Source of the DNA: Allokutzneria sp. NRRL B-24872
GTDB lineage: Bacteria; Actinomycetota; Actinomycetes; Mycobacteriales; Pseudonocardiaceae
NCBI RefSeq assembly: GCF_002155965.1
Contig: NZ_MUMH01000118.1
Location: 1-51,557, forward strand
Reading direction: 5' to 3'
DNA: 51,557 bases
Position numbers and translations under genes: made by a program. Within the stretch, counting starts at the first letter, position 1, and each line of letters opens with the position of its first letter. Below are positions 1-9,046 of the stretch, in pieces. The notes under the pieces are model-generated. The model was not told the origin of the DNA. It saw nothing but the letters and a program-made list of their open reading frames with translations, and searched no databases.

Positions 1-30
1 ACCCCACGCTGGTACCGGCGCAAGCTGGAA

Positions 31-54
31 GCCGGGCCACGCTGGAAGCCCGGC
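31..54 (-). terminator. Possible hairpin after the PKS gene
   Basis: A 7-bp perfect stem (GCCGGGC/GCCCGGC) with a 10-nt loop ends one base before the PKS stop codon, so it would sit at the 3' end of the leftward PKS transcript. No U-rich tail is visible. It lies in a short direct repeat of GCTGGAAGCC, so it could also simply be repeat structure. The first 30 bases of the window hold nothing else recognisable. Confidence 0.3.
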
Positions 55-3000
55 TCAAGCCCCAACAACCCCCGACAAATACCCCACAATCGCCCCCACC
101 GACGGATAGTTCCACAACAACGTCGCAGGCAAAGCCACTCCCACAGCCTTCTCCAACTCCACCCGCAAAGCAGAAGCCAGCAAAGAATCCACCCCCAATT
201 CACTCAACGGCCGATCCCCGACCACAGAAGCGTCCACCCCCAACACCTCAGCAACCCGAGTCAGCACGATCTCCGAAACATCCCCCACCACAACCGGAGC
301 GGAAGAAGCGACCAACGAGGACAGCACCAACGGCCGAGGCCCGGAATGTTCCCGCAGCACTCGAAGCACCGCGACCACGTTCTCCCCGCACCCCACAGAC
401 TGATCGAACGCCCGCAGAGCCTGAGCAGCCGTGATGTCCGCAGTCCCCCGCGCCGCCAACTCCACGTCCGTCGCCGAAGCCGAAGTCGACATGCCGAGCC
501 CGCGCCAGCTCGTCCACGCGAGGCTCACGGTCTCCCCGCCCCGCCGACAAGCCAGGTCGTCGAGGAACGCGTTCGCCGCCGCATAAGCAGCTTGCCCCGG
601 CAATCCCAACAACGGCCCGGCGGAGGAGAAGAAGACCATGAACTCCAACGAGCCTGGCGGGAACAAGGCGTCGAGCACGCGAGCGCCCGAAACCTTGGGC
701 CGCATGACGGAATCGAAGTCCGCAGCGGACAACGACCCAACGAGTCCACTGTGGACGACGCCTGCCGCGTGCACCACACCGGTGATCGGTGGAGCCTGAA
801 CGGCTTCCAATGCCGACCGCACCGAAGCGAGATCCGCGATATCGGCACACACGGGGAACACGCTCACTCCGGCCGCCTCCAAAGCGAGGATCGGCGAAGA
901 AGCGGGCCACATCGAGCGCGGAGGTAACGGCGTCCGGCCGAGCAGCACCAGGCGGCGAGCACCGCGCTGAGCCAGGTGCGAAGCCATCTCCAAGCCCAGA
1001 GCACCGAATCCACCGGTGATCAGATACGTGCCCGAAGGACTGCGCTGGAACGAAGCGGAACCGGAGACTGGAGTCAACCGAGGCACGAAGACCGCACCAT
1101 CTCGCACAGCCAGGACAGGCTCACGAGACGCCAACGCACGCCCCAATGCCGATGCGTCCAGAGCGGAAACCTGTGAAGGCAGCTCGATGGCACCACCCCA
1201 GAACTCCGGGTGCTCGCTCGCCAGAACGCGACTCACGCCCATCAACGACGCGGATGACGTGACACACCACAGCCGCGAGCCGGAATGCGACCGCACAAGC
1301 GACAGCAAGTCCTCAACGGAGTCAACGGCACACAGAACATGTGCACCGGAATCCCCCTCGGGAACCCCCAGCGCGGCAGCCAACTTCGCGTCGCCCAGAA
1401 CCGACACCGACGAGAGCGGCTCAGAATCGCCTTCAGGCAGCTCCTGCCAGACAACCGAGTACCGAAGCTCCGCGAGCGAGTCAGCCTCTGCGGTCAGCTC
1501 TCCGTAACGCAGTCCCTCGAAGCACGCCGAGCCACCGGGGCCAGAAATCCACACATCCACAGTGGACGGACCCGACACCCGGACCGAGATCGCCGCGGAC
1601 AAAGGAGCGGTCCCAGACACTCCGAACCGCGCCAAGAAAGACGGCATCCGCAACACGGCAGGCCCGTCGAACACAACGGAAGCCATGGACAGCGCCGCGT
1701 CCAGCACCGAAGCCCACCCGGGAACGTCCGTGACCATCTGCCCGGAAAGGACGCCGTCGCCACGCCGAAGCTCCGATAAGCGCCACGGGTACCCCATGGC
1801 CGCGACGCCCAACTCAGCCAGCCGCGAGATCACGTAGTCCGGCGCCAACTCCGACGAAGCGTCAACCGAGAAGCCAGCACCCGACGAACCTGATTCCACC
1901 AAAGCCGAGGTCGTGACCGCGCCATCGGAGACAATGCGCATGCTGTTGCCGTCACGAACGATCTGCACTTCGCGCGCACCCGACGACGGCACCACCACCG
2001 GGTTCCGAAGTGAGACATCACGAAGCCCAGAACACTCCCCCGCTGTCAGGAACGTGTTGAGCAGCACGGCGGCAGGCACGATCTCTGTGTCCAGCACGGG
2101 ATGCCGCCCCGGGTAAGGCCGCGTGCGCACATTCAACGTCGTGTTCCACACTCGCGTCGACGAACCGTGCACAGTCACCGGCGTGCCGAGCAACGTGTCC
2201 GCGGGAAACGACGTGCTCGGACCGGAAACCCAATGGCGCTTGTGCTGCCAAGCAACTCCCGGCAGATCAGTCAAAGCGCCATCGGGCTGAAGCGCCGACC
2301 AGTCCACGTCGACCCCGTGGCTGTACAACGACCTAACAGCAGAAAGCACGCCAAGAAGCTCCGGCTTGTTCCGGCGGAGGCACGGCACGACAGCACCCTT
2401 GCCGCCCAACACCTCGTTGATCGAGTGGCTGACCACTGGATGCGCGGAAACCTCCAGGAACACGCGGAAGCCGTCTTCGACCGCAGCCTCCACCGCGTCC
2501 TTGAACAACACGGGATTGCGCAGGTTCTGCGCCCAGTACGAAGCATCCTGGCGCGGAGCGGACCGCGGATCGGAAACGGCGGTGACGTACAAAGGAACAG
2601 AAGGAGAAGAAGGCACGAGATCTGCCACCGCCGAGGCCAGCGAAACAGCCAACGGCTCCATCTGCGGCGAGTGGAAAGCGACATCGGAGTCAACTCGACG
2701 AACCACATGTCCGTCCAAAGTGGACAAGAATGCGTCCAGCGCGGCAGGCGTGCCGGCAAGAACCGTCGAAGCCGGAGCCGCCGCGATCGCGGGCACCACG
2801 TCCGACCGTCCGGCCAGCAACGAGGACGCCGAGGAGAACGACATGTCCACCATCGCCATCGCGCCCTGACCGGCCGCCAACGGCAGCAGGCGAGAACGAC
2901 GGCACACCAGCCGCGCGCCTTGCTCCTCCGTCAACGAGCCCGCGACCACGGCCGCCGCGATCTCCCCGACGGAGTGCCCGATCACCGCCGCCGGGCGGAC

Positions 3001-4812
3001 GCCGGACGACGTCAGTACCGCCGCGAGGCCGATCTGCATCGCGAACAGCATCGACTGGATGCAGTCCACACCGCCCAACGAGCCGGACTCCAGCACAGCG
3101 CGCGGCGAAACACCGAGCTCCGCAAGGAAAATCGGCTCCAGCCGGTCGATCACTGCGGCGAACTCGGGCGAATCGACCAGCAGGGAGCGGCCCATCCCCG
3201 ACCACTGCGCGCCGTGCCCGGAGAACACCCACACCACGTCAGAAGCAGTGGAAGTGACCGGGGAAACCGATTCCAGCCCGGCAGCGAGCGTCGCGTGATC
3301 ACTGGCGACCACCGCCGCACGTGTCGGCAGGTGCGCACGGCGGTGGGCCAGTGTGTGCCCGACATCGGCGAGAGAGCGCTCGCCGATCGCCGACACGAGC
3401 CGCGAAGCCTGTTCGCGAACCGCCTCCGGAGACCCCCCGGACACCGGATAGACGCGAAGCCCGCCAGCCGATGAAGAGGGAGCAGCACGCTCAGGCCCCC
3501 GCTCCAGCACGACGTGCGCGATCGTGCCGCCGTACCCGTAGCTGGCCACGCCCGCGAACGGCGACTCCAACGGGCGCGGCGAGGTCACGACCTCCAGGCC
3601 CGCCCAGTCGATGTCCTCGCGCAGCGACGTCTCCACCACGGTCGGCGGGATCACACCGGCGTCCAGCGCGAGCGCGGTCTTGATCACTCCGGCGATGCCC
3701 GCGGCGGCTTCGGTGTGCCCGAGGTTGGTCTTCACCGACCCGACGAGGCATCCGCCTTCACCGACCACAGTGGACAGTGCGCCGACCTCGATCGGATCTC
3801 CGACGCGGGTCCCGGTCCCGTGCGCCTCCACGTAGCCGACCTCGCGCGGATCGACCCCGGCGTCGGCGTAGGCCGCGCGCAGCAGGTGCTCCTGCGCTTC
3901 CTTCGACGGAGCCATGATCCCGTCGGTCCGGCCGTCCTGGCGAACCGCGCCGCCGCGCACGACCGCCCACACGTGATCACCGTCGGCAAGCGCGTCCGCC
4001 AAGCGCTTCACCACGACGACGCCACACCCTTCACCGCGCCCGTACCCGTCCGCGGCATCGGAGAACGTCTTCGAGCGGCCGTCCGGCGAGATCGCCCCGG
4101 CCTCGTCGAGCACGGCCGTCAGCCCCGGCCCGGACATGAGCATCACGCCGCCCGCGAGCGCCAGCGGGGCTTCCCCGGAGGCAACGCTGCGGCAAGCCTG
4201 GTTCAACGCGACCAGCGACGAAGAACAAGCTGTGTCAACGGAAAAGCTCGGCCCGCGCAGGTCCAACGTGTACGAGATCCGGTTCGCCACCGCGCACGCG
4301 GAGGCACCGATTCCCGTCCAGGCTCGGACTTCGGGCAGGTCTTCGAGCAGCCTCCGCCCGTAGTCGTCCGAGCCAACGCCCATGAACACACCGGTGTCCG
4401 TGCCCGCGAGCGTCGTCGGGTCGATGCCCGCGTGTTCGAGCGCTTCCCAAGCGACTTCGAGCGCCATGCGCTGTTGCGGGTCGAGCTGTTCTGCCTCGGT
4501 TCCCGAAACGCCGAAGAACGCGTTGTCGAACCCTGAGATGTCGTCCAGGAAAGCTCCTCGCGAAGTCACCCGCGACAGCACGGCCGCGTTCTCCCGCGAC
4601 TTCGACCAGGCCGCGTCCCAACGCCCCTCCGGCACCTCGCCGACAGCGCGGGAACCCGACATCAAAAACGACCAGAACAGCTCCGGCGAAGTGACTCCAC
4701 CAGCAAAACGGCAGCCCAGACCCACGATAGCGACGTCCACGGAACAAAGCTCAGCACGCACACGGGGACGTGCGCGTGAGTAGCTGGGCAAGTTGAGTAC
4801 CCGGCTACTCAC
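55..4812 (-). CDS. Iterative type I PKS, 6-methylsalicylate synthase type
   Basis: 1585 aa; domain order KS-AT-DH-KR-ACP. KS (about 25-440) has active Cys196 in DTACSSS, His331 in HGTGT and His366 in KTNLGH. AT (about 525-840) has Ser614 in GHSVGE and VAFHSP, the malonyl-selective type. The DH or thioester-hydrolase-like domain starts at His904. KR (about 1260-1430) has TGGFGALG, Lys1373, Ser1397 and Tyr1410. ACP has Ser1543 in LGVDSLL. The KS ending SYGYGG and the KR sequence are those of the 6-MSA synthase family, which builds a reduced aromatic tetraketide from four malonyl-type units; a KR separates it from orsellinate synthases. Known bacterial members are about 1750 aa, so this one is short, mainly between DH and KR. 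The DH motif HxxxGxxxxP reads HPVLDTEIVP, with Asp908 in place of Gly. GTG start; a later GTG just before the KS is possible. The product is inferred. Confidence 0.9.
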   Translation of the reverse strand: MSSRVLNLPSYSRARPRVRAELCSVDVAIVGLGCRFAGGVTSPELFWSFLMSGSRAVGEVPEGRWDAAWSKSRENAAVLSRVTSRGAFLDDISGFDNAFFGVSGTEAEQLDPQQRMALEVAWEALEHAGIDPTTLAGTDTGVFMGVGSDDYGRRLLEDLPEVRAWTGIGASACAVANRISYTLDLRGPSFSVDTACSSSLVALNQACRSVASGEAPLALAGGVMLMSGPGLTAVLDEAGAISPDGRSKTFSDAADGYGRGEGCGVVVVKRLADALADGDHVWAVVRGGAVRQDGRTDGIMAPSKEAQEHLLRAAYADAGVDPREVGYVEAHGTGTRVGDPIEVGALSTVVGEGGCLVGSVKTNLGHTEAAAGIAGVIKTALALDAGVIPPTVVETSLREDIDWAGLEVVTSPRPLESPFAGVASYGYGGTIAHVVLERGPERAAPSSSAGGLRVYPVSGGSPEAVREQASRLVSAIGERSLADVGHTLAHRRAHLPTRAAVVASDHATLAAGLESVSPVTSTASDVVWVFSGHGAQWSGMGRSLLVDSPEFAAVIDRLEPIFLAELGVSPRAVLESGSLGGVDCIQSMLFAMQIGLAAVLTSSGVRPAAVIGHSVGEIAAAVVAGSLTEEQGARLVCRRSRLLPLAAGQGAMAMVDMSFSSASSLLAGRSDVVPAIAAAPASTVLAGTPAALDAFLSTLDGHVVRRVDSDVAFHSPQMEPLAVSLASAVADLVPSSPSVPLYVTAVSDPRSAPRQDASYWAQNLRNPVLFKDAVEAAVEDGFRVFLEVSAHPVVSHSINEVLGGKGAVVPCLRRNKPELLGVLSAVRSLYSHGVDVDWSALQPDGALTDLPGVAWQHKRHWVSGPSTSFPADTLLGTPVTVHGSSTRVWNTTLNVRTRPYPGRHPVLDTEIVPAAVLLNTFLTAGECSGLRDVSLRNPVVVPSSGAREVQIVRDGNSMRIVSDGAVTTSALVESGSSGAGFSVDASSELAPDYVISRLAELGVAAMGYPWRLSELRRGDGVLSGQMVTDVPGWASVLDAALSMASVVFDGPAVLRMPSFLARFGVSGTAPLSAAISVRVSGPSTVDVWISGPGGSACFEGLRYGELTAEADSLAELRYSVVWQELPEGDSEPLSSVSVLGDAKLAAALGVPEGDSGAHVLCAVDSVEDLLSLVRSHSGSRLWCVTSSASLMGVSRVLASEHPEFWGGAIELPSQVSALDASALGRALASREPVLAVRDGAVFVPRLTPVSGSASFQRSPSGTYLITGGFGALGLEMASHLAQRGARRLVLLGRTPLPPRSMWPASSPILALEAAGVSVFPVCADIADLASVRSALEAVQAPPITGVVHAAGVVHSGLVGSLSAADFDSVMRPKVSGARVLDALFPPGSLEFMVFFSSAGPLLGLPGQAAYAAANAFLDDLACRRGGETVSLAWTSWRGLGMSTSASATDVELAARGTADITAAQALRAFDQSVGCGENVVAVLRVLREHSGPRPLVLSSLVASSAPVVVGDVSEIVLTRVAEVLGVDASVVGDRPLSELGVDSLLASALRVELEKAVGVALPATLLWNYPSVGAIVGYLSGVVGA

Positions 4813-4845
4813 GCCATGGCGGGCTCACCGTGTTGAGCTTCCCTC

Positions 4846-5862
4846 GTGCGGACCGAAAGCCTGTTCCTAGCCGGTATCGGCAGCTACCTGCCACCACGTG
4901 TGACGACCGACCACGCGGTGGCCGAGGGCTGGTACGACGCCGCAGAACGTGAGTTCGGCGAGATGGAAGCCGTCACCGTCAGCCCGGACGAGCCCGCGCC
5001 GGACATGGCGATCGCCGCTGCCAGGAAAGCACTGGAAGAGCTCGACCCCGACGAGTTCGGCGTTCTCCTGCACAGTTCCACCCATCCTCAGGGACCCGAG
5101 GGCTGGTCGGCGGCGCACTACATCCTCCTGAACACCCTCAACCGGCCGATTCCCGCATTGGAGCTGCGCCAAGGGTGTTTGGGCATGCTCGCCGGAGTCG
5201 AAGCCGCCGCGCACCGGCTGATCGCCGATCCCGCGCACGACGCCGCGCTGATCACGACCGCGGACAACTTCTCCACGCCGATCGTCGACCGCTGGCGGGC
5301 GTCGAAGCTGTTCCTGCTCGCCGATGGCGCTTCGGCCGTCGCGGTTTCCCGGCGAACAGGATTCGCGAAGGTGCACGCGATCGGCTCGCTGTCCAACCCC
5401 CGCATGGAAATCCTGCACCGCGCGGGCGAGAACCTGTTCCCGCCGGGCGCCACGATCGGTCGCGGGCTGAACTTCCACGAGCGAAGTGAACGCGTGCGCG
5501 AACAGTGGGCAGCGGGTGAGGCTCCGCCGATCCTGCACTTCGGGGAACAGGTCGCGGAGATCGCCGAGCGCACGCTCAAGGAAGCCGGGCTCACCTTCGA
5601 CCAGGTGAGCCGCGTCTGCCACCCGGGCTATTCCCGTGGTGCGCTGGACGCCATTTTCCTGGACTCGCTGGACATCGACGACGAACGTGGGATCTGGGAC
5701 TACACCAAAACCGTCGGGCACACGGGAGCCGCCGACCTCTTCTTGGGCCTGGAAGACTTGTGGCGCAACGGAAAGGTCCAGCCCGGCGAGTTCGTGCTGC
5801 TGGTCGGCGCGACCACCGGGATGGAATCCGGGTGCGCCGTCGTAGAAATCTTGGAGCACTGA
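4846..5862 (+). CDS. KAS III-like acyltransferase (aryl transfer)
   Basis: 338 aa, thiolase fold. Probable triad: Cys111 in RQGCLGM, His259 in CHPGYSRG and Asp297 in GHTGAAD. True FabH enzymes have Asn in the last position; Cys-His-Asp is typical of the acyltransferase branch that includes CerJ and the ChlB3/ChlB6 type. Those enzymes move an acyl or aryl group between carrier proteins or onto a sugar or aminocyclitol instead of forming a C-C bond. The gene is divergent from the PKS with only 33 bp between starts, and its TGA overlaps the next ATG (TGATG). The likely role is to transfer the PKS-made or ligase-activated aryl group to an acceptor encoded outside the window. GTG start; no clear Shine-Dalgarno. 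Confidence 0.85.
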   Translation: MRTESLFLAGIGSYLPPRVTTDHAVAEGWYDAAEREFGEMEAVTVSPDEPAPDMAIAAARKALEELDPDEFGVLLHSSTHPQGPEGWSAAHYILLNTLNRPIPALELRQGCLGMLAGVEAAAHRLIADPAHDAALITTADNFSTPIVDRWRASKLFLLADGASAVAVSRRTGFAKVHAIGSLSNPRMEILHRAGENLFPPGATIGRGLNFHERSERVREQWAAGEAPPILHFGEQVAEIAERTLKEAGLTFDQVSRVCHPGYSRGALDAIFLDSLDIDDERGIWDYTKTVGHTGAADLFLGLEDLWRNGKVQPGEFVLLVGATTGMESGCAVVEILEH

Positions 5863-7394
5863 TGCTGGACGGATGCACGCCTTGGCCCGCCGAGTTCGCG
5901 GAGCGCTACCGGGCAGAAGGCTATTGGCGCGGCGAATCCCTCGGCGCAGTCCTTCGAGCCACCGCGCAGCAGTTCGGCCAGCGCACCGCGTTGGTGCACG
6001 GCGAACGCCGGATTTCCTATGTGGAGCTGGACGAGTGGGCTGATCGCCTCGCGGCTGGATTCGCCGATCACGGCATCAAGCCCGACGAGCGCGTCGTCGT
6101 ACAGCTCCCGAACGTCCCGGAGTTCGTGGCGATCTGCTTCGCGCTGTTCCGGCTCGGCGCCAAACCCGTCTTCGCGCTCGCCGCGCACCGGCACACCGAA
6201 ATCCGTCATCTCCAGGAACTCAGCGGAGCCACGGCCTACATCGGCCCCGGCACGCATCGCGGTTTCGACTACCGCGACATGGCCAAGCAGATCGATTTCC
6301 AGCTCCGCTTCGACCTGGAGTCCGACATCGCAGGGGCGCCGAGGGACTTCCCCGAGCCCGATCCGTCCGATGTCGCGTTCTTCTTGCTTTCCGGTGGTAC
6401 GACGGCACTTCCCAAGCTGATCCCGCGCACGCACGACGACTACGTCTACCAGACGCGCACAGCGGCTTCCGTCTGCGAACTCTCCGCTGATGACGTCTAC
6501 CTCGCCGCGCTGCCGATCGAGTTCAACTTCGCGTGGGGCAGCCCCGGCGTTCTCGGAACCCTCTGGAACGGCGGCAAGGCCGTCATCGCCGACACCCCGT
6601 CGCCTGACGAGTGCTTTTCGCTGATCGAGCGCGAAGGTGTCACCGTCACCGCACTCGTGCCCTCGCTCACGCAGATCTGGGTCGAGGTCGCGGAATGGAC
6701 AGACTCCGACATCTCCACCCTGCGGCTGCTCCAGGTCGGTGGCGCGCGAATGCGACCGGAGTTCGTGAAGAGCATCGGTCCGGCGCTGAACTGCCGCTTG
6801 CAGCAGGTCTTCGGCATGGCGGAGGGACTGCTCACGTTCACCCGGAACGACGTGGACGCACTCGACACGCAGGGCACTCCGATCTCCCCCGCCGACGAGA
6901 TGCGCATCGCCGACGAATCCGGAAATGACGTTCCCGCCGGGGAGATCGGCGAGCTGATCACGCGCGGCCCGTACACGCTGCGCGGCTACTACCGGGTGCC
7001 CGAGCACAACGAGAAAGCGTTCACCGAGGACGGATTCTACCGCTCCGGCGATCTCGCACGGCTGACCGAGAACGGTGAGCTGGTGATCGAGGGCCGCATC
7101 AAGGACATGATCATCCGCGGCGGCGACAAGATCTCCTCGGGCGAGGTCGAGTCGCACCTCGCCGAGCACCCCTCCGTCGCCGGCGTCGCGGTGGTCGGCG
7201 TCGCGGACGAGTTCCTCGGCGAGCGGATCTGCGCCCACGTCGTGCCCAGGGGCACCGCGCCGAGCCTTGACGAGCTGCGCGCGTTCATGCACGGCCGCGA
7301 CGTCGCCGAGTACAAGCTGCCCGACCTCCTCAAGATCATCGATGCCTTTCCCCTGACACCGCTGGGAAAGGTCGACCGGAAGGCCCTGCGATGA
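5862..7394 (+). CDS. Aryl-acid AMP ligase (DhbE/EntE type)
   Basis: 510 aa, ANL superfamily. The N-terminus (PAEFAERYRAEGYWRG) matches the DhbE/EntE group. Motifs: A3 SGGTT at 177-181 then PKLIPRTHDDY, EFNFAWG at 220-226, GMAEG at 318-322, YRSGD at 393-397, and Lys503 in PLGKVDRK. Asn222 aligns with the Asn that contacts the 2-hydroxyl of salicylate or 2,3-dihydroxybenzoate in DhbE, so an ortho-hydroxy (or ortho-amino) benzoate is the likely substrate. The enzyme would adenylate the aryl acid and load it on the carrier protein encoded next, with which it overlaps (ATGA). The substrate could be the 6-methylsalicylate type product of the PKS or a second aryl acid; the sequence does not decide this. 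Confidence 0.88.
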   Translation: MLDGCTPWPAEFAERYRAEGYWRGESLGAVLRATAQQFGQRTALVHGERRISYVELDEWADRLAAGFADHGIKPDERVVVQLPNVPEFVAICFALFRLGAKPVFALAAHRHTEIRHLQELSGATAYIGPGTHRGFDYRDMAKQIDFQLRFDLESDIAGAPRDFPEPDPSDVAFFLLSGGTTALPKLIPRTHDDYVYQTRTAASVCELSADDVYLAALPIEFNFAWGSPGVLGTLWNGGKAVIADTPSPDECFSLIEREGVTVTALVPSLTQIWVEVAEWTDSDISTLRLLQVGGARMRPEFVKSIGPALNCRLQQVFGMAEGLLTFTRNDVDALDTQGTPISPADEMRIADESGNDVPAGEIGELITRGPYTLRGYYRVPEHNEKAFTEDGFYRSGDLARLTENGELVIEGRIKDMIIRGGDKISSGEVESHLAEHPSVAGVAVVGVADEFLGERICAHVVPRGTAPSLDELRAFMHGRDVAEYKLPDLLKIIDAFPLTPLGKVDRKALR

Positions 7395-7615
7395 ACGTGA
7401 CCGAACTCCAGCTGCGCGAGACCCTGGCGACGGTGCTGAACCGGCCGACCGAGGAGATCGCGGGCGACGCGAACCTGGTGCTGCTCGGCATCAGCTCGCT
7501 GGAGATCATGCGCCTGGTCAGCCGCTGGCGCAGGCAGAAGCTGCCGGTGTCCTTCGAGACCCTGGTCACCGAGCCGACCCTGGACAGCTGGTTGGCCCAC
7601 CTGAACGCGGCCTGA
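7391..7615 (+). CDS. Free-standing aryl carrier protein
   Basis: 74 aa, one carrier domain. The phosphopantetheine site is Ser36 in LLGISSLEIM (Ser replaces the usual Asp before the attachment Ser). The following MRLVSRWRRQ and EPTLDSWL segments resemble the ArCP of EntB-like proteins. It overlaps the AMP ligase by four bases (ATGA), which implies a cognate ligase-carrier pair. It would hold the activated aryl thioester for the KAS III-like transferase or for another enzyme beyond the window. A 4'-phosphopantetheinyl transferase is not encoded here. Confidence 0.88.
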   Translation: MNVTELQLRETLATVLNRPTEEIAGDANLVLLGISSLEIMRLVSRWRRQKLPVSFETLVTEPTLDSWLAHLNAA

Positions 7616-7618
7616 CCG

Positions 7619-9046
7619 GTGAGCGCCCTCCTCGTCCAGGACGCCTGCGTCTACACCGCTGATACCGACAACCGAGTCGTACCAACGGGTTCTCTGCTCA
7701 TCGTCGATGGCCGGATCGCCGAGGTCGGCACGGCGGCGGAGATCGGCCCAGTGGTCGCGCAGATCCCGCCGGAGCAGCTGACCGTGCTCGACGCGCGGCA
7801 CATGATGGCGTTGCCGGGCTTCGTGAACGCGCACTGGCACGAGACCTTCGCGATGCGCCTCGCCAAGCCGAACTCCGGTTTTCTCAGCTGCGGCGGCGAT
7901 CTGCACGCGGTGTCAGCGTCCTTCGACTCCTCAGCCGGCTTCGGCGATCTGCTGACCGTCGACGAGGCGACGGCGGTCGCGCGCTACTCGCTGTGGACAC
8001 AGCTGCGCAGCGGCGTCACGACGCTCGGCGACGCGGGCTCGATCAACCGCCCGGAAGCACTCGCGACGGCAGCCGAAGAGCTGGGAATGCGTTGTGCTGT
8101 CAGCACATGGGCGGCCGACGCGGTGTGCTCGCCGGACGAGGACAAGCCCACCAGAACACGCGACGCCGATACCGTCCTCGCGCGCGTCGAGTCGCTGCTG
8201 CCGTCGCGCTCCGAGCTGGTCCGCTGCCGCCCGTCCTCCATCTACGTCACGAACATGACCGATGAGCTCGGCCGAGGGCTGGCTGAGCTCACCACGCGCC
8301 ACGACCTTCCTTTCGCCACCCACGTCGGAGCACTGCGCAACGAAGCCGACGTGATGCTGCGCTACTACGGCACGACCGGCGTGCGACGGCTGGCCGAACT
8401 CGGCCTGGTCAACGATCGCCTGATGGCTGTCCACTGTGGATTCGCCGACGCCGAGGAGCGCCAACTGCTCCGCGACGCGGGCGCTCAGGTGAACATCTCC
8501 CCCGCGAAGTACGGCATGTCCGGCGAGACCGCGCTGACCGAGGGCTCGGTCAGCGATCTTGAGCTTTCCCTGTCCACGGACGGCCTTCCGCTGCCGTTGC
8601 CCGGAATGGTCGAAGCCGTGCGCGCCGCCTGGCTCGGCTTCGGCGAACGCACCGGCGATCCCGAAGCCCTGCCACCGACCACCGCCCTCGCCATGGCCAC
8701 CCGCGTTCCGGCGCGGGGACTGCGCTGGCCGGAGATCGGCAGCCTGACAAGGGGAAACCGGGCCGACCTCGTGCTCGTGCCGACCGAGGACTGGCGCTAT
8801 GTGTTGCAGCCCAATCCGTTGGAGGCTTTCCTGTCGCTCGGCTGCTCCAACGACGTGGACACGGTCATCGTCGACGGACAGGTGCTGATCTCCGGCGGGC
8901 GCGGGACGCGGACCGACGAGGACGTGCTGCGAGAGGACTACCTCAGCGCACTGGCGTCCTTCAGCTCCCGTTGCCTCGGCATCGACGCCGCGCCGTTGGT
9001 GCGCCGCGCTAGGCGGAGAGCGCCGCGGCGAGAGCGACGCGCGTAG
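7619..9046 (+). CDS. Amidohydrolase of the TrzA/SAH-deaminase family
   Basis: 475 aa, metal-dependent hydrolase of the amidohydrolase superfamily. The usual metal and catalytic residues are visible: His72 and His74 in VNAHWH, His235 in ATHVGA, His272 in AVHCGF and Asp321 in STDG. The C-terminus (IGSLTRGNRADLVLV) is the composite domain of chlorohydrolase/deaminase members. The family hydrolyses amino or halogen groups on purines, triazines and related rings, or amides. It starts (GTG) four bases after the carrier protein, so it is probably part of the pathway, perhaps trimming or deaminating the acceptor. The substrate cannot be read from sequence. Its 3' end overlaps the convergent LuxR gene by 38 bp. 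Confidence 0.8.
   Translation: MSALLVQDACVYTADTDNRVVPTGSLLIVDGRIAEVGTAAEIGPVVAQIPPEQLTVLDARHMMALPGFVNAHWHETFAMRLAKPNSGFLSCGGDLHAVSASFDSSAGFGDLLTVDEATAVARYSLWTQLRSGVTTLGDAGSINRPEALATAAEELGMRCAVSTWAADAVCSPDEDKPTRTRDADTVLARVESLLPSRSELVRCRPSSIYVTNMTDELGRGLAELTTRHDLPFATHVGALRNEADVMLRYYGTTGVRRLAELGLVNDRLMAVHCGFADAEERQLLRDAGAQVNISPAKYGMSGETALTEGSVSDLELSLSTDGLPLPLPGMVEAVRAAWLGFGERTGDPEALPPTTALAMATRVPARGLRWPEIGSLTRGNRADLVLVPTEDWRYVLQPNPLEAFLSLGCSNDVDTVIVDGQVLISGGRGTRTDEDVLREDYLSALASFSSRCLGIDAAPLVRRARRRAPRRERRA

Noticed and set aside
2101-3474. Long plus-strand open frame (457 codons) opposite the PKS
   Set aside because: Its translation is Arg/Gln/His-rich low-complexity sequence, typical of the complement of a GC-rich gene, and it lies wholly antisense to well-conserved PKS domains.
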